A DNA stretch of 9,333 nt from CBIHLX01 sp966210935 (GCA_966210935.1 CBIHLX010000032.1:1-9333); one strand, 5' to 3'. Counted from the first letter of the stretch, positions 1-6,376 are shown. Numbers and translations: made by a program. The notes: generated by a model not told the origin, from the letters alone.

Positions 1-12
1 TGGAAAGCGTAA

Positions 13-285
13 TTACTGTACGCTGACCTGTGTGCGAGGCATAGTCTTGCCAGTGAAGTGGCCTTTCTTAACCTTGCTGAAGCTCACAACACCATCAACA
101 GCAGCGTGGATAGTGAAGTTCTTGCTAATGTAGGTGCCAGGGCCTGCAATCTTTGTTGAACCAGTCTGACGGACGAGTACTTCGCCTGCAGAAACCTTCT
201 GGCCACCGAAGCGCTTGACGCCTAGGCGCTGACCGGCATTATTGTGGATATTCTTGCTTGAACCACCAGCTTTGACGTGTGACAT
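13..285 (-). CDS. rpmA: 50S ribosomal protein L27
   Basis: Protein of 90 residues in the large ribosomal subunit; its N-terminal tail reaches toward the peptidyl-transferase centre. The family signature is clear: an N-terminal HVKAGGSSKN (canonical AHKKAGGSxRN), then RLGVKRFGGQ and VRQTGSTKIAGPG, then an AVDGVVSF segment. The length is typical. There is no extra N-terminal propeptide of the kind cleaved by Prp in Firmicutes, so only the initiator methionine would need removal. The usually invariant second basic residue of the HKKAGG motif is Val here. The start is fixed by AAGGAG at 294-299 (minus strand), 8 nt before the ATG. The usual partner rplU (L21) is not immediately upstream, because a promoter and a divergent gene lie there. 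Recognition is certain. Confidence 0.97.
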   Translation of the reverse strand: MSHVKAGGSSKNIHNNAGQRLGVKRFGGQKVSAGEVLVRQTGSTKIAGPGTYISKNFTIHAAVDGVVSFSKVKKGHFTGKTMPRTQVSVQ

Positions 286-324
286 AGGGCAAACTCCTTA
301 TAGTTGCTAAAATCAATCTGTTCA

Positions 325-353
325 ATTGTACCGAAAAATACCTGATACGTCAA
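325..353 (-). promoter_or_regulatory. Promoter of rpmA
   Basis: On the minus strand, TTGACG (348-353) and TACAAT (325-330) are separated by exactly 17 bp, close to the sigma-70 consensus. A start about 7 nt past the -10 box (near 318) would give a leader of roughly 33 nt carrying the Shine-Dalgarno site at 294-299. It is back to back with the lipoprotein promoter at 382-410. Confidence 0.8.
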
Positions 354-381
354 GGGGTTGAGATAGGGGATGGAAGTATAA

Positions 382-410
382 TTGACTGGCATGATTTGCG
401 GTGGGATAAT
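382..410 (+). promoter_or_regulatory. Promoter of the lipoprotein gene
   Basis: TTGACT (382-387) and GATAAT (405-410) are 17 bp apart, each one mismatch or so from the sigma-70 consensus. The predicted start near 417 gives a leader of about 32 nt with a Shine-Dalgarno site. The two divergent -35 boxes are 28 bp apart, so the two promoters could compete for polymerase or share a regulator. Confidence 0.8.
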
Positions 411-436
411 TATAAGTACATAGCTGGAACTCTATC

Positions 437-443
437 AAAGGAG
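437..443 (+). promoter_or_regulatory. Ribosome binding site that decides the lipoprotein start
   Basis: AAAGGAG lies 5 nt before the ATG at 449 but only 2 nt before the in-frame GTG at 446. The spacing favours ATG 449, one codon inside the longest open frame. Confidence 0.75.
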
Positions 444-448
444 CTGTG

Positions 449-802
449 ATGTTCTTCGCAATTCGGCGCGTATTAGTCGCCATCGCAGGGGGGCTTGTCG
501 CGATTGGGTTTTTGTCGGGGTGTGTAACGATTGACCCTAAGCCGACTCTGCCTTCGGTCAATGTCACCATGCCGACGATCGCACCTATTCCTATCGATAC
601 CACAAAGCCTCTGGAGGTGCATGCGGAAGAGTGGAAAAATAATTTTCTCAAAAATGTCTACTGTCCGCTGCGTAATACTCCTATTGCGGACGCTGTGGCT
701 GACGAAGGGAAGCGTCTCTGGAATGAGTTTGCCGCCGAGGCCCAGCGCCAAGGGGTACCTATTCCGGAATTTAATCCGGCGGATCCAAAGAACTGCCAGT
801 AA
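449..802 (+). CDS. Small lipoprotein of unknown function
   Basis: Product of 117 residues. It has a lipoprotein signal peptide: RR at residues 6-7, a hydrophobic stretch at 8-22, and a lipobox L-S-G-C with the lipidated cysteine at 25. SPase II cleavage would leave a mature protein of 93 residues anchored to the outer face of the membrane. A proline-rich linker (about 28-54) precedes a small, mostly charged helical domain (about 55-107). Two more cysteines, C72 in a Y-C-P context and C116 next to the C-terminus, could form a disulfide; that is inference. I recognise no family. It has its own promoter and Shine-Dalgarno site, stands alone, and converges with the methyltransferase gene downstream. 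The open frame, signal peptide and promoter make the gene call strong; the function is unknown. Confidence 0.85.
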   Translation: MFFAIRRVLVAIAGGLVAIGFLSGCVTIDPKPTLPSVNVTMPTIAPIPIDTTKPLEVHAEEWKNNFLKNVYCPLRNTPIADAVADEGKRLWNEFAAEAQRQGVPIPEFNPADPKNCQ

Positions 803-811
803 TGTGGGTGA

Positions 812-862
812 GTCAGGTCCCCTGATGACCTGGCGATAGCCAGGCTTCTACGGGGGCCTGGC
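812..862. terminator. Two tandem hairpins between convergent genes
   Basis: The 66-bp gap between the convergent lipoprotein and methyltransferase genes holds two stem-loops. The first pairs 812-819 with 827-834 (8 bp including one G-T, 7-nt loop). The second pairs 839-845 with 856-862 (GCCAGGC/GCCTGGC, 7 bp, 10-nt loop). No clear T-run follows on either strand, so they may be weak or factor-dependent terminators or mRNA 3'-end stabilisers. The hairpins are seen directly; the role is inferred from position. Confidence 0.45.
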
Positions 863-868
863 CCTTCC

Positions 869-2032
869 TTACTTCTTGATCAGAACGAGTAATTCGCGGG
901 CGACGACTTGGTCTTCGCGGTAGTAGAGGAGGTCGCTGTTTTTGACATTAGCAAACTCAAAGCGGTCGTAGCCAAGCTTGTTAAGATCGTCGATGAGTGG
1001 CAGGTGAGTGAAGCGACCGGTCGCGTCGCGCCAGGCAGGAACGCCGACACAGAGTGGAGTGCCAGAGTCGATTTGTGAGCCGATATTCTTTAAAAACTCC
1101 GAAACAATGTAGTTACAGGTTTTGCGGACTTCGGTAAGTTTTGCTGGTGACGGCGGTGCACTAAACGGCTGGCCGAGGTAGCTTTCGCAGGCGATGGCGT
1201 CGATTGGTGACTGCCACTTGGTATCCATGGCATCACCTTGGTGAATTGTGGCATCAATCTCAATACGCTGAGTATCGGCAAGCCACTCGAGGTTGATTTT
1301 TGAATACTCGATCATCTTGTCGGAGAGGTCGGTGCCATAGACTTTAAAGCCCATAAGGGCAGCTTCTTGGAGGACGACACCAGTACCGCAGAATGGATCA
1401 AGCACACGCGCACCGAGCTTGGGCGCGGAAAGGTTGATCATGAGCTGAGCCAGCTTCGGCGGGAGCATGCCAACGAAGGCGTCGCGCTTTGGTCGCTCTT
1501 GGTCGCGCTTGGTGTAGGCGGTGATATTTTGTGCGCCAATACTCTCGGCAATGATGACTTTGCCGTTGCGAGCACGGACTACGAGGAGCTCTACCTTGTT
1601 GTTAGATAGGCCGAGCTTGTTGTGGTGTGACGTTGCAGTATTGAGAGCGGCCTCACTGTTTGGGAGAAGGCGAAGGCTAACGCCGCTTGCCTTGAGCTTT
1701 TGCTTTAAGACGATACCAGTTTTTTGGACATCACGCGGCGACACGCCGAAACCATAGGCGCTGATGCCAAGCGTCACCTTGCCTTCGGTGTCTCTCCATG
1801 CGTCGGTATAGGCGCGGACTAGCTTCATGCTAACTTGGCGCCAGTCTCCGCGAGGGAGCTCGGCGACGACGCGGCCGGCTTTTTGGCTGCCACCCAGACG
1901 CTCGAAATCAATTGTTTTTGTGTCAATCAGCGCAGACTGGTCAGAGAACCAGCGAGTCTGGTCGCTGCCGTAGAGTCGTTCAAGTTCGGCCATGCCGAGG
2001 GCCGGCTGGCGTCCCAAAATCGCAATATACAT
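869..2032 (-). CDS. TRM11/UPF0020-family RNA methyltransferase (putative)
   Basis: Product of 387 residues. The N-terminal part (about 1-165) has the position and size of the THUMP-containing region of TRM11/TrmG10-type enzymes. From about 172 it follows that family closely: YTKRDQERPKRD, then a helix with MLPPKLAQLMINLS, then motif I L-D-P-F-C-G-T-G (211-218) that binds S-adenosylmethionine, with D235 ending the second strand. These enzymes make N2-methylguanosine in tRNA, so tRNA methylation is the likely role, by family. The usual catalytic DPPYG (motif IV) is replaced by E-S-Y-L-G at 283-287, so activity, target atom or substrate may differ. The ATG at 2032 lies 6 nt after a TATACT box with no usable Shine-Dalgarno site, suggesting a leaderless mRNA. 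It is divergent from the flippase gene. Family assignment is good, substrate uncertain. Confidence 0.85.
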   Translation of the reverse strand: MYIAILGRQPALGMAELERLYGSDQTRWFSDQSALIDTKTIDFERLGGSQKAGRVVAELPRGDWRQVSMKLVRAYTDAWRDTEGKVTLGISAYGFGVSPRDVQKTGIVLKQKLKASGVSLRLLPNSEAALNTATSHHNKLGLSNNKVELLVVRARNGKVIIAESIGAQNITAYTKRDQERPKRDAFVGMLPPKLAQLMINLSAPKLGARVLDPFCGTGVVLQEAALMGFKVYGTDLSDKMIEYSKINLEWLADTQRIEIDATIHQGDAMDTKWQSPIDAIACESYLGQPFSAPPSPAKLTEVRKTCNYIVSEFLKNIGSQIDSGTPLCVGVPAWRDATGRFTHLPLIDDLNKLGYDRFEFANVKNSDLLYYREDQVVARELLVLIKK

Positions 2033-2038
2033 ACTAGT

Positions 2039-2047
2039 AGTATATCA
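2039..2047 (-). promoter_or_regulatory. Extended -10 promoter of the TRM11-like gene (leaderless)
   Basis: The minus strand reads TGATATACT, an extended -10 (TG-n-TATACT), and the box at 2039-2044 ends 6 nt before the ATG. A start 7 nt past the box falls on the A of the ATG. No good -35 is seen 16-18 bp upstream, which fits an extended -10 promoter. Confidence 0.6.
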
Positions 2048-2092
2048 CCTGAGGTGCCGATCGAGGGCTACACTTGCACCGGGGAACTGGTA

Positions 2093-2098
2093 TATACT
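2093..2098 (+). promoter_or_regulatory. -10 box of the flippase-xseAB operon (leaderless)
   Basis: TATACT within TGGTATATACT ends exactly 6 nt before the ATG at 2105, with no Shine-Dalgarno sequence between. It mirrors the divergent promoter at 2039-2047: AGTATAT at 2039-2045 and ATATACT at 2092-2098. No convincing -35 was found. Confidence 0.55.
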
Positions 2099-2104
2099 AA
2101 AGAT

Positions 2105-3154
2105 ATGTCTTTTCGTGCATGGCTCAGTATCGCAACATTTGCATTGATCGGCGTGATTATTTACTTTTCGCGCCACGAGTTGGTGCGTGCCTTTGAACTA
2201 CTTGGGCAAGTGAATTTATGGATACTTGCACTACTCTTGCCAGTACAGTTGATTATGTATTTTGCGGGTGGAGAAATGATGTTCTCATATCTACGAGCCA
2301 AAAAGGTGACTGACAATGTCCCGCCAGCGACTCAGGCGCGGATGGCACTTGAAATGAACTTCGTTAACCATGTGCTTCCGAGTGCGGGCGTGAGTGGTCT
2401 TTCGTATATGACTTGGCGGCTCAATAAGCTTGGCATCCCGGCAGGACGAGCGACGATGGCGCAGGTAGTGCGCTTTGCTACCGGCTTTATGTCGTTTATT
2501 GTTTTGTTGGTTATTTCGGTAGTGATAGTAACGATTGACGGCAACCTGAACCGTTGGATTATCTTGGTGAGTGCTGCGCTGGTGATGTTTATGGTGGGCG
2601 CTATGGTAGGCGGGGTGTACCTTATTAGTAACCGCAAGCGCATCGATAAATTCTCGGTGTGGATGACTAAAACAGTCAATAGGACGGTGCGCAAGCTAAC
2701 AAAGGGAAAGAAGCGCGTTGTGATGCATGCGGAGAAAGTCGAAGAGTTCTTTGATGATATGCACGGCGACTTTGAGGCGTTGATGAAGGACAAACGGTTG
2801 CTATTGAAGCCGTTTTTGTGGGGTATTTTATTTACCGCGATGGACGTGGCGGTCTTCTGGGTAACCTTCCTTGCACTTGGTCAACCTGTTAACCCGGCGC
2901 CAATTTTGATTGCTTACGGTGTTGCAACGCTCGCTGGTTTTATTGTTGTCACTCCCGGCGGAGCAGGTGCGTATGAGGCGATCATGGTGGCGTTTTTAGC
3001 AATTGCTGGCTTAGAGCAGGGTGCGGCAATCGCCGGCATCGTTCTCGCGCGTGTTATCTTGCTACTAAGTACGATTGGTTTCGGATATTTATTTTATCAA
3101 CATGCACTAATAACTTATGGACGCAACAGACAAGACCATCCTGTTCGGAGTTAG
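2105..3154 (+). CDS. YbhN/UPF0104-type flippase-like integral membrane protein
   Basis: Product of 349 residues with about seven to eight membrane segments (near 5-21, 37-54, 125-143, 150-174, 236-257, 264-283, 292-302 and 306-334) and a basic cytoplasmic loop at about 176-232. The family marks of the lysylphosphatidylglycerol-synthase transmembrane domain (PF03706) are visible: NHVLPSAGVSG near 88-98 and TPGGAGAYE at 283-291. Relatives include YbhN, AglD-type proteins and the flippase half of MprF, so a role in moving or modifying a lipid or lipid-linked sugar is plausible; there is no C-terminal aminoacyl-transferase domain, so it is not a complete MprF. The open frame extends upstream to 1835, but that part lies antisense to the methyltransferase gene; ATG 2105 is chosen because a -10 box sits 6 nt before it and the first membrane helix begins there. 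Its end overlaps xseA by 38 nt. Confidence 0.85.
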   Translation: MSFRAWLSIATFALIGVIIYFSRHELVRAFELLGQVNLWILALLLPVQLIMYFAGGEMMFSYLRAKKVTDNVPPATQARMALEMNFVNHVLPSAGVSGLSYMTWRLNKLGIPAGRATMAQVVRFATGFMSFIVLLVISVVIVTIDGNLNRWIILVSAALVMFMVGAMVGGVYLISNRKRIDKFSVWMTKTVNRTVRKLTKGKKRVVMHAEKVEEFFDDMHGDFEALMKDKRLLLKPFLWGILFTAMDVAVFWVTFLALGQPVNPAPILIAYGVATLAGFIVVTPGGAGAYEAIMVAFLAIAGLEQGAAIAGIVLARVILLLSTIGFGYLFYQHALITYGRNRQDHPVRS

Positions 3155-4220
3155 TGATTTTATCGCACTAACCAACCAGACACTCGAGTATGCATACCCG
3201 AGTGTTGCTATCGAGGGCGAAGTGGCGAGCTTTAAGGTGAATCAGGGCAAGTGGGTTTTCTTTGATCTGAAAGATGAGCAGAGTAGCGTCGGCTGTTTTA
3301 TGTCGCTCTATAGCCTGCGCGTGCCGATTCAGGACGGCATGAAGGTGATTGTGACGGCGTCGCCAAAGCTGACCAATTGGGGTAAGTTTAGCTTGACGGT
3401 TAGGGCGGTGCGTCCTGTTGGCGAGGGTGCGCTTAAAAAGAGTTTCGAGCTACTCAAGGCGAAACTTGAAGGCGAAGGGCTGTTTGCGCCGGAGCGGAAG
3501 CGACCGCTTCCGCAGGTGCCGCATCATATCGGTGTCATCAGTAGTACGCAGGCAGCTGGCTATGCGGACTTTGTAAAGATTCTTAATGATCGCTGGGGCG
3601 GTATTAAGATTGATGTTGCTCAGGTGCAGGTGCAAGGTGAAGCGGCGCCAGACCAGATTATCCGTGCCATCCGTTACTTCAACGAGCAGGCGGAGCTACC
3701 GGAAGTACTGGTGGTGATTCGCGGTGGTGGTAGCGCTGATGATTTGTCAGTGTTTAATGACGAGTTGCTGGTACGTGAGATTGCCGCCAGCCGTATTCCG
3801 ACCCTAGTTGGCGTGGGGCATGAGGTGGATACGACACTCGCTGATTACGTCGCCGATGTGCGGGCTGCGACGCCAAGTAATGCCGCGCAGATTCTGGTGC
3901 CTGACCGATCGGCGATACTGCGAGCGACTCGCGATCGGGTGCGGGCGATTCTGCCGCGTGTCGAGTATGCGATTGCCGACGAAAAAGAGCAGGTAAGGAG
4001 TCGGATGGAGCGTGTGTTTATGCGGATAGAGGATGAGCATGCGGATACGGCATATAGGCTGCAGTCGATCAGGCGAGTACTTGCCGAGCTTGATCCAAAT
4101 AAAGTACTGGCTCGAGGCTACGCCTTGGTCCGTGGCGATATTATGACTGGGAAGATGATTGAAATTGAGAAACACGACAAAGTAATTACAGCGGAGGTGC
4201 GAGATGTCAGACAAAAGTAA
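3117..4220 (+). CDS. xseA: Exodeoxyribonuclease VII large subunit
   Basis: Product of 367 residues, the catalytic subunit of the enzyme that degrades single-stranded DNA to short oligonucleotides in repair and recombination. An N-terminal OB-fold (about 7-100, with VAIEGEVASFK at 30-40) is followed by the nuclease domain: IGVISSTQAAGYADF (138-152), VIRGGGSADDLSVFN (200-214), and VGVGHEVDTTLADYVADVRAATPSNAA (in 231-257). A helical region (about 262-330) and the terminal KVLARGYALV complete it. It is shorter than the 456-residue E. coli protein, mainly in the helical C-terminal part. The ATG at 3117 is the first in-frame start; it lies within the flippase gene and has no clear Shine-Dalgarno site, so translational coupling is likely. 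It overlaps xseB by 17 nt. Confidence 0.96.
   Translation: MDATDKTILFGVSDFIALTNQTLEYAYPSVAIEGEVASFKVNQGKWVFFDLKDEQSSVGCFMSLYSLRVPIQDGMKVIVTASPKLTNWGKFSLTVRAVRPVGEGALKKSFELLKAKLEGEGLFAPERKRPLPQVPHHIGVISSTQAAGYADFVKILNDRWGGIKIDVAQVQVQGEAAPDQIIRAIRYFNEQAELPEVLVVIRGGGSADDLSVFNDELLVREIAASRIPTLVGVGHEVDTTLADYVADVRAATPSNAAQILVPDRSAILRATRDRVRAILPRVEYAIADEKEQVRSRMERVFMRIEDEHADTAYRLQSIRRVLAELDPNKVLARGYALVRGDIMTGKMIEIEKHDKVITAEVRDVRQK
4193..4197 (+). promoter_or_regulatory. Ribosome binding site of xseB
   Basis: GGAGG, 6 nt before the xseB ATG, is embedded in the last codons of xseA and fixes the 17-nt overlapping start. It would allow xseB to be translated independently of, and more strongly than, xseA, which suits the excess of small subunits in exonuclease VII. 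Confidence 0.8.
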
Positions 4221-4416
4221 CGCAACGGTGGCAGAAAAAATAGCCCAGCTTGATGAGCTAGTGGCCTGGTTTGATAGTGAAGAGTTTACCTTGGAGACGG
4301 CGCTCGATAAGTTTAGTGCCGCCGAAACGTTAGCGCGAGAGATTGAAGAGGATTTGGCTGCTCTAAAGAATGATATCGAAGTCGTCAAAGCTCGATTTGA
4401 TCAGGTGGATGGATGA
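4204..4416 (+). CDS. xseB: Exodeoxyribonuclease VII small subunit
   Basis: Product of 70 residues, a typical length. It has the family pattern of two amphipathic helices: AEKIAQLDELVAWFDSEEF, then LETALDKFSAAETLAREIEEDL and a C-terminal charged helix ending in VKARF. Several copies of XseB bind the C-terminal helical part of XseA to form the active complex. It begins inside xseA with a good Shine-Dalgarno site and ends in a TGA that overlaps the next gene's ATG (ATGA at 4413-4416). Position and pattern make the call firm despite the short length. Confidence 0.92.
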   Translation: MSDKSNATVAEKIAQLDELVAWFDSEEFTLETALDKFSAAETLAREIEEDLAALKNDIEVVKARFDQVDG

Positions 4417-4928
4417 TCGTACTCTGGATATTACTGCTCATTATCTTTATCTGTTTTGGGTTGATTGTGTTTCGCGGTGCCCCGTATGTGCCGTCACACC
4501 GTAAGGATATCCAACGCGCTTTTTCCGACTTATACCCGCTAACTCCTCAGGATGTCGTAGTGGATATCGGTTCAGGTGACGGGGTGGTGCTACGGGAGGC
4601 GTCGCAGCACGGTGCCAGGGCGATTGGGTACGAGTTGAACCCGCTCCTTGTTGGTGTATCGCGTCTTTTGAGCCGCAGTTATGATGGGATAGAGATAAGG
4701 CTAGCCGACTTTTGGCTCGCAGCGCTGCCGGAGGAGGCGACAGTCTTTTATGCGTTTTCGGTGTCACGTGATATACCGCGGCTCGTGAAAAAGCTGCAGG
4801 CCCACGTGAACAGCACAGGAAGGCCAGTGGCATTTATAACTTACGGTAGCGGCATTGCCGGGGTTGAGCCATCTGCAGCTCAGGGTGCGCATACGCTCTA
4901 TTACCTCACTCCTTTACAGGGCGAATAG
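4413..4928 (+). CDS. Membrane-anchored class I methyltransferase, FAM173-like
   Basis: Product of 171 residues. A hydrophobic helix at 2-20 should anchor it in the membrane, with the catalytic domain probably cytoplasmic. The segment PYVPSHRKDIQRAF (24-37) leads into motif I V-D-I-G-S-G-D-G (50-57), then YELNPLLV (73-80) whose E74 should hold the S-adenosylmethionine ribose, and a D-F-W at 99-101. This order resembles the FAM173 family from memory (ANTKMT and ATPSCKMT, which trimethylate lysines of the mitochondrial ADP/ATP carrier and the ATP synthase c subunit). Methylation of a lysine in a membrane protein is therefore a reasonable inference, not shown. A small-molecule or lipid methyltransferase remains possible. 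It overlaps xseB by 4 nt, with AGGTGG at 4403-4408 ahead of the ATG, so it is cotranscribed with xseAB; no obvious functional link. Confidence 0.8.
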   Translation: MIVLWILLLIIFICFGLIVFRGAPYVPSHRKDIQRAFSDLYPLTPQDVVVDIGSGDGVVLREASQHGARAIGYELNPLLVGVSRLLSRSYDGIEIRLADFWLAALPEEATVFYAFSVSRDIPRLVKKLQAHVNSTGRPVAFITYGSGIAGVEPSAAQGAHTLYYLTPLQGE

Positions 4929-4941
4929 CCATAAGTATAAT
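4913..4941 (+). promoter_or_regulatory. Strong promoter of the 4948 gene (leaderless)
   Basis: TTTACA (4913-4918) and TATAAT (4936-4941) are 17 bp apart, a near-perfect sigma-70 pair. The -35 box lies inside the end of the methyltransferase gene. The ATG comes 6 nt after the -10 box, so transcription should start on or next to the ATG. No Shine-Dalgarno site is present. Confidence 0.8.
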
Positions 4942-4947
4942 AACCAC

Positions 4948-5604
4948 ATGAATCAAAATCGTACCAGTGAGCGGGGGGCAGTCAGCGGCGCACTCCTTGC
5001 TATCGTTCTTCTTAGCGTTGCTGTCGCTGGCCTAGGTGCGTTATCCGTTTGGGCGTATGTTAACTATGACGAACAAAAAACTAACGTCGACGGCAAGATT
5101 GCTTTTGCTACGGAAACAGCTAAAAAGGAGCAGGCCGACCAAGACGAAGCCAAGTTCTTGGAGCGAGAAAAAGAGCCAAATCGTCAATTTGCTGGTCCTG
5201 ATGACTATGGTCGTCTGACTTTTGACTACCCGAAGACCTGGAGTGTCTATGTTGCGCGTGACGTGAGCCAGGGTGGCTCATACCAGGCCTTCCTTAACCC
5301 AATTACCGTGCCGACTGTCTCTGAGCGTCAGCAGTTTGCACTACGCGTGACAATTGAGGAGAAGGAGTATGACGAGGTGATCAAGTCATACCAACCACGC
5401 GTGAAATTGGGTAAGCTCAAAACAAGCGCCGTGAGTGCTAATAGCCACGATGGTACGCGCATTGAGGGCGAGTTCACCACAGATATTCGCGGAGCAGCGG
5501 TTATCTATAAGATTCGTGACAAAACAGTTACAATTCGCACCGACGCTGACACCTTTAAGCCTGATTTTGAAAAGCTAATCACAACCATCGACTTCAATAG
5601 CTAA
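4948..5604 (+). CDS. Single-pass membrane protein with extracytoplasmic domain
   Basis: Product of 218 residues with no cysteine. A short N-terminal tail (1-12), one hydrophobic helix (about 13-38), a charged, probably coiled-coil linker (about 42-78, rich in K, E, D and Q), then a soluble beta-rich domain (about 82-218) beginning DDYGRLTFDYPKTWSVYV. That opening resembles PsbP-like domains and proteins I associate with Saccharibacteria; the domain is probably outside the membrane. Function unknown. The start at 4948 is preferred over an in-frame ATG at 4855 because the longer version would overlap the methyltransferase gene by 74 nt, and because of the promoter and leaderless spacing. It lies just upstream of a kinase that has no sensor of its own, so a role in signal input is worth considering but unsupported by sequence. 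Confidence 0.85.
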   Translation: MNQNRTSERGAVSGALLAIVLLSVAVAGLGALSVWAYVNYDEQKTNVDGKIAFATETAKKEQADQDEAKFLEREKEPNRQFAGPDDYGRLTFDYPKTWSVYVARDVSQGGSYQAFLNPITVPTVSERQQFALRVTIEEKEYDEVIKSYQPRVKLGKLKTSAVSANSHDGTRIEGEFTTDIRGAAVIYKIRDKTVTIRTDADTFKPDFEKLITTIDFNS

Positions 5605-5617
5605 GCCACTTCCTGCG

Positions 5618-5626
5618 TGCTACACT
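5618..5626 (+). promoter_or_regulatory. Extended -10 promoter of the kinase-receiver-recO operon
   Basis: TGCTACACT is an extended -10 (TG-n-TACACT) whose box at 5621-5626 ends 9 nt before the kinase ATG at 5636, predicting a leader of about 2-3 nt. There is no clear -35. A small imperfect inverted repeat (TACACT at 5621-5626 against AGTAGTA at 5630-5636) covers the start region and could be an operator, but it is short. Confidence 0.5.
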
Positions 5627-5635
5627 AAAAGTAGT

Positions 5636-6376
5636 ATGCAGGTAATGGGAGACGAGGGAATGGTGCCTAGCCAATCGCAGATATTTGGCGAGCTTTCGTT
5701 TGTCACGACTGCTTCTCACGAGCTGAAGGCGCCGCTGGCGTTAGTGCGCCAGCTCTCACTTGCACTTGAAAGGGGTAATATTTCCCCCGAGGAACAGCAG
5801 CGACTGCTGCGTCAGATCACCTTAACGAGCGAGCGCGCCTTACGCCTAACGACGGATCTGTCGCGGGCGTCCCGCTTAGAAGACAGCTTGTTTGAGCTTG
5901 AGCCAATTAATCCACGCCAGCTCTGTGAAGAGGTGGCGCATGAGCTGGCGCCGCTCTATGGTGCGAAGGGTCGAGACATTCGCGTGGCTGGTGGCTACCG
6001 CCAGTTACTGGTCGTCGCCAATCGCGAATTGCTTCGTCGCATTCTTCTTAATTTTGGAGATAATGCGCTTCACTATGCCGATCCAGAGCAGCCGGTTGAG
6101 TTACAAGTGGCGACGCGGGGGCACGCTAATACCGTGCGTATCGGGGTGCGTGACTTTGGTCCTGCGGTGTCACCGGCAATCTGGCGTCAGTTGCAGGATC
6201 AGCTGGGCAAGACGCCTCAGCCGCTCCATGCGCGTCCGCAGAGTAGTGGACTCGGACTTTATGTAGCGCAGCAATTCGCAACGGTCATGAACGGTAATAT
6301 AGGCGCGACGCGACATCGTGACGGAGCGACATTTTATGTCGACATGGAAGCGTCGACGCAACTGAGTTTATTATGA
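5636..6376 (+). CDS. Soluble sensor histidine kinase without a sensor domain
   Basis: Product of 246 residues. A HisKA dimerisation domain (about 15-85) holds the H-box FVTTASHELKAPL with the phosphorylated histidine at 28. The HATPase_c domain (about 93-240) holds the N-box (N139 and N143 in LLNFGDNALHYA), a G1 box D-F-G-P-A at 173-177 where the usual second glycine is alanine, and a G2 box SSGLGLYVAQQF at 203-214. There is no membrane helix, PAS, GAF or HAMP domain, so only about 20 residues precede the H-box. Input must come from a partner protein or from oligomeric state. No Shine-Dalgarno site is seen; in-frame ATGs at codons 4 and 9 are alternative starts. Its TGA overlaps the receiver's ATG (ATGA, 6373-6376), so the two are surely a pair. 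Confidence 0.9.
   Translation: MQVMGDEGMVPSQSQIFGELSFVTTASHELKAPLALVRQLSLALERGNISPEEQQRLLRQITLTSERALRLTTDLSRASRLEDSLFELEPINPRQLCEEVAHELAPLYGAKGRDIRVAGGYRQLLVVANRELLRRILLNFGDNALHYADPEQPVELQVATRGHANTVRIGVRDFGPAVSPAIWRQLQDQLGKTPQPLHARPQSSGLGLYVAQQFATVMNGNIGATRHRDGATFYVDMEASTQLSLL

Noticed and set aside
1835..2104. A 90-residue N-terminal extension of the flippase-like protein
   Set aside because: It is antisense to the well-supported TRM11-like gene, has low-complexity composition unlike the family, and a -10 box lies 6 nt before ATG 2105.
2332..2793. A 153-codon open frame on the minus strand within the flippase gene
   Set aside because: Threonine- and isoleucine-rich shadow of membrane-helix codons; no recognisable domain or ribosome binding site.
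3804..4388. A 194-codon open frame on the minus strand across xseA and xseB
   Set aside because: It is antisense to two certain genes, with serine-rich, histidine-rich composition typical of a shadow frame and no start signals.
4414..4416. Possible recoding of UGA as glycine, as in some CPR lineages
   Set aside because: UGA ends xseB, the kinase and the receiver at exactly the expected family lengths, and no UGA interrupts conserved glycine positions.
4855..4947. A 31-residue N-terminal extension of the membrane protein
   Set aside because: It would overlap the methyltransferase gene by 74 nt, and the TTTACA/TATAAT promoter sits within it, so it could not be transcribed from that promoter.
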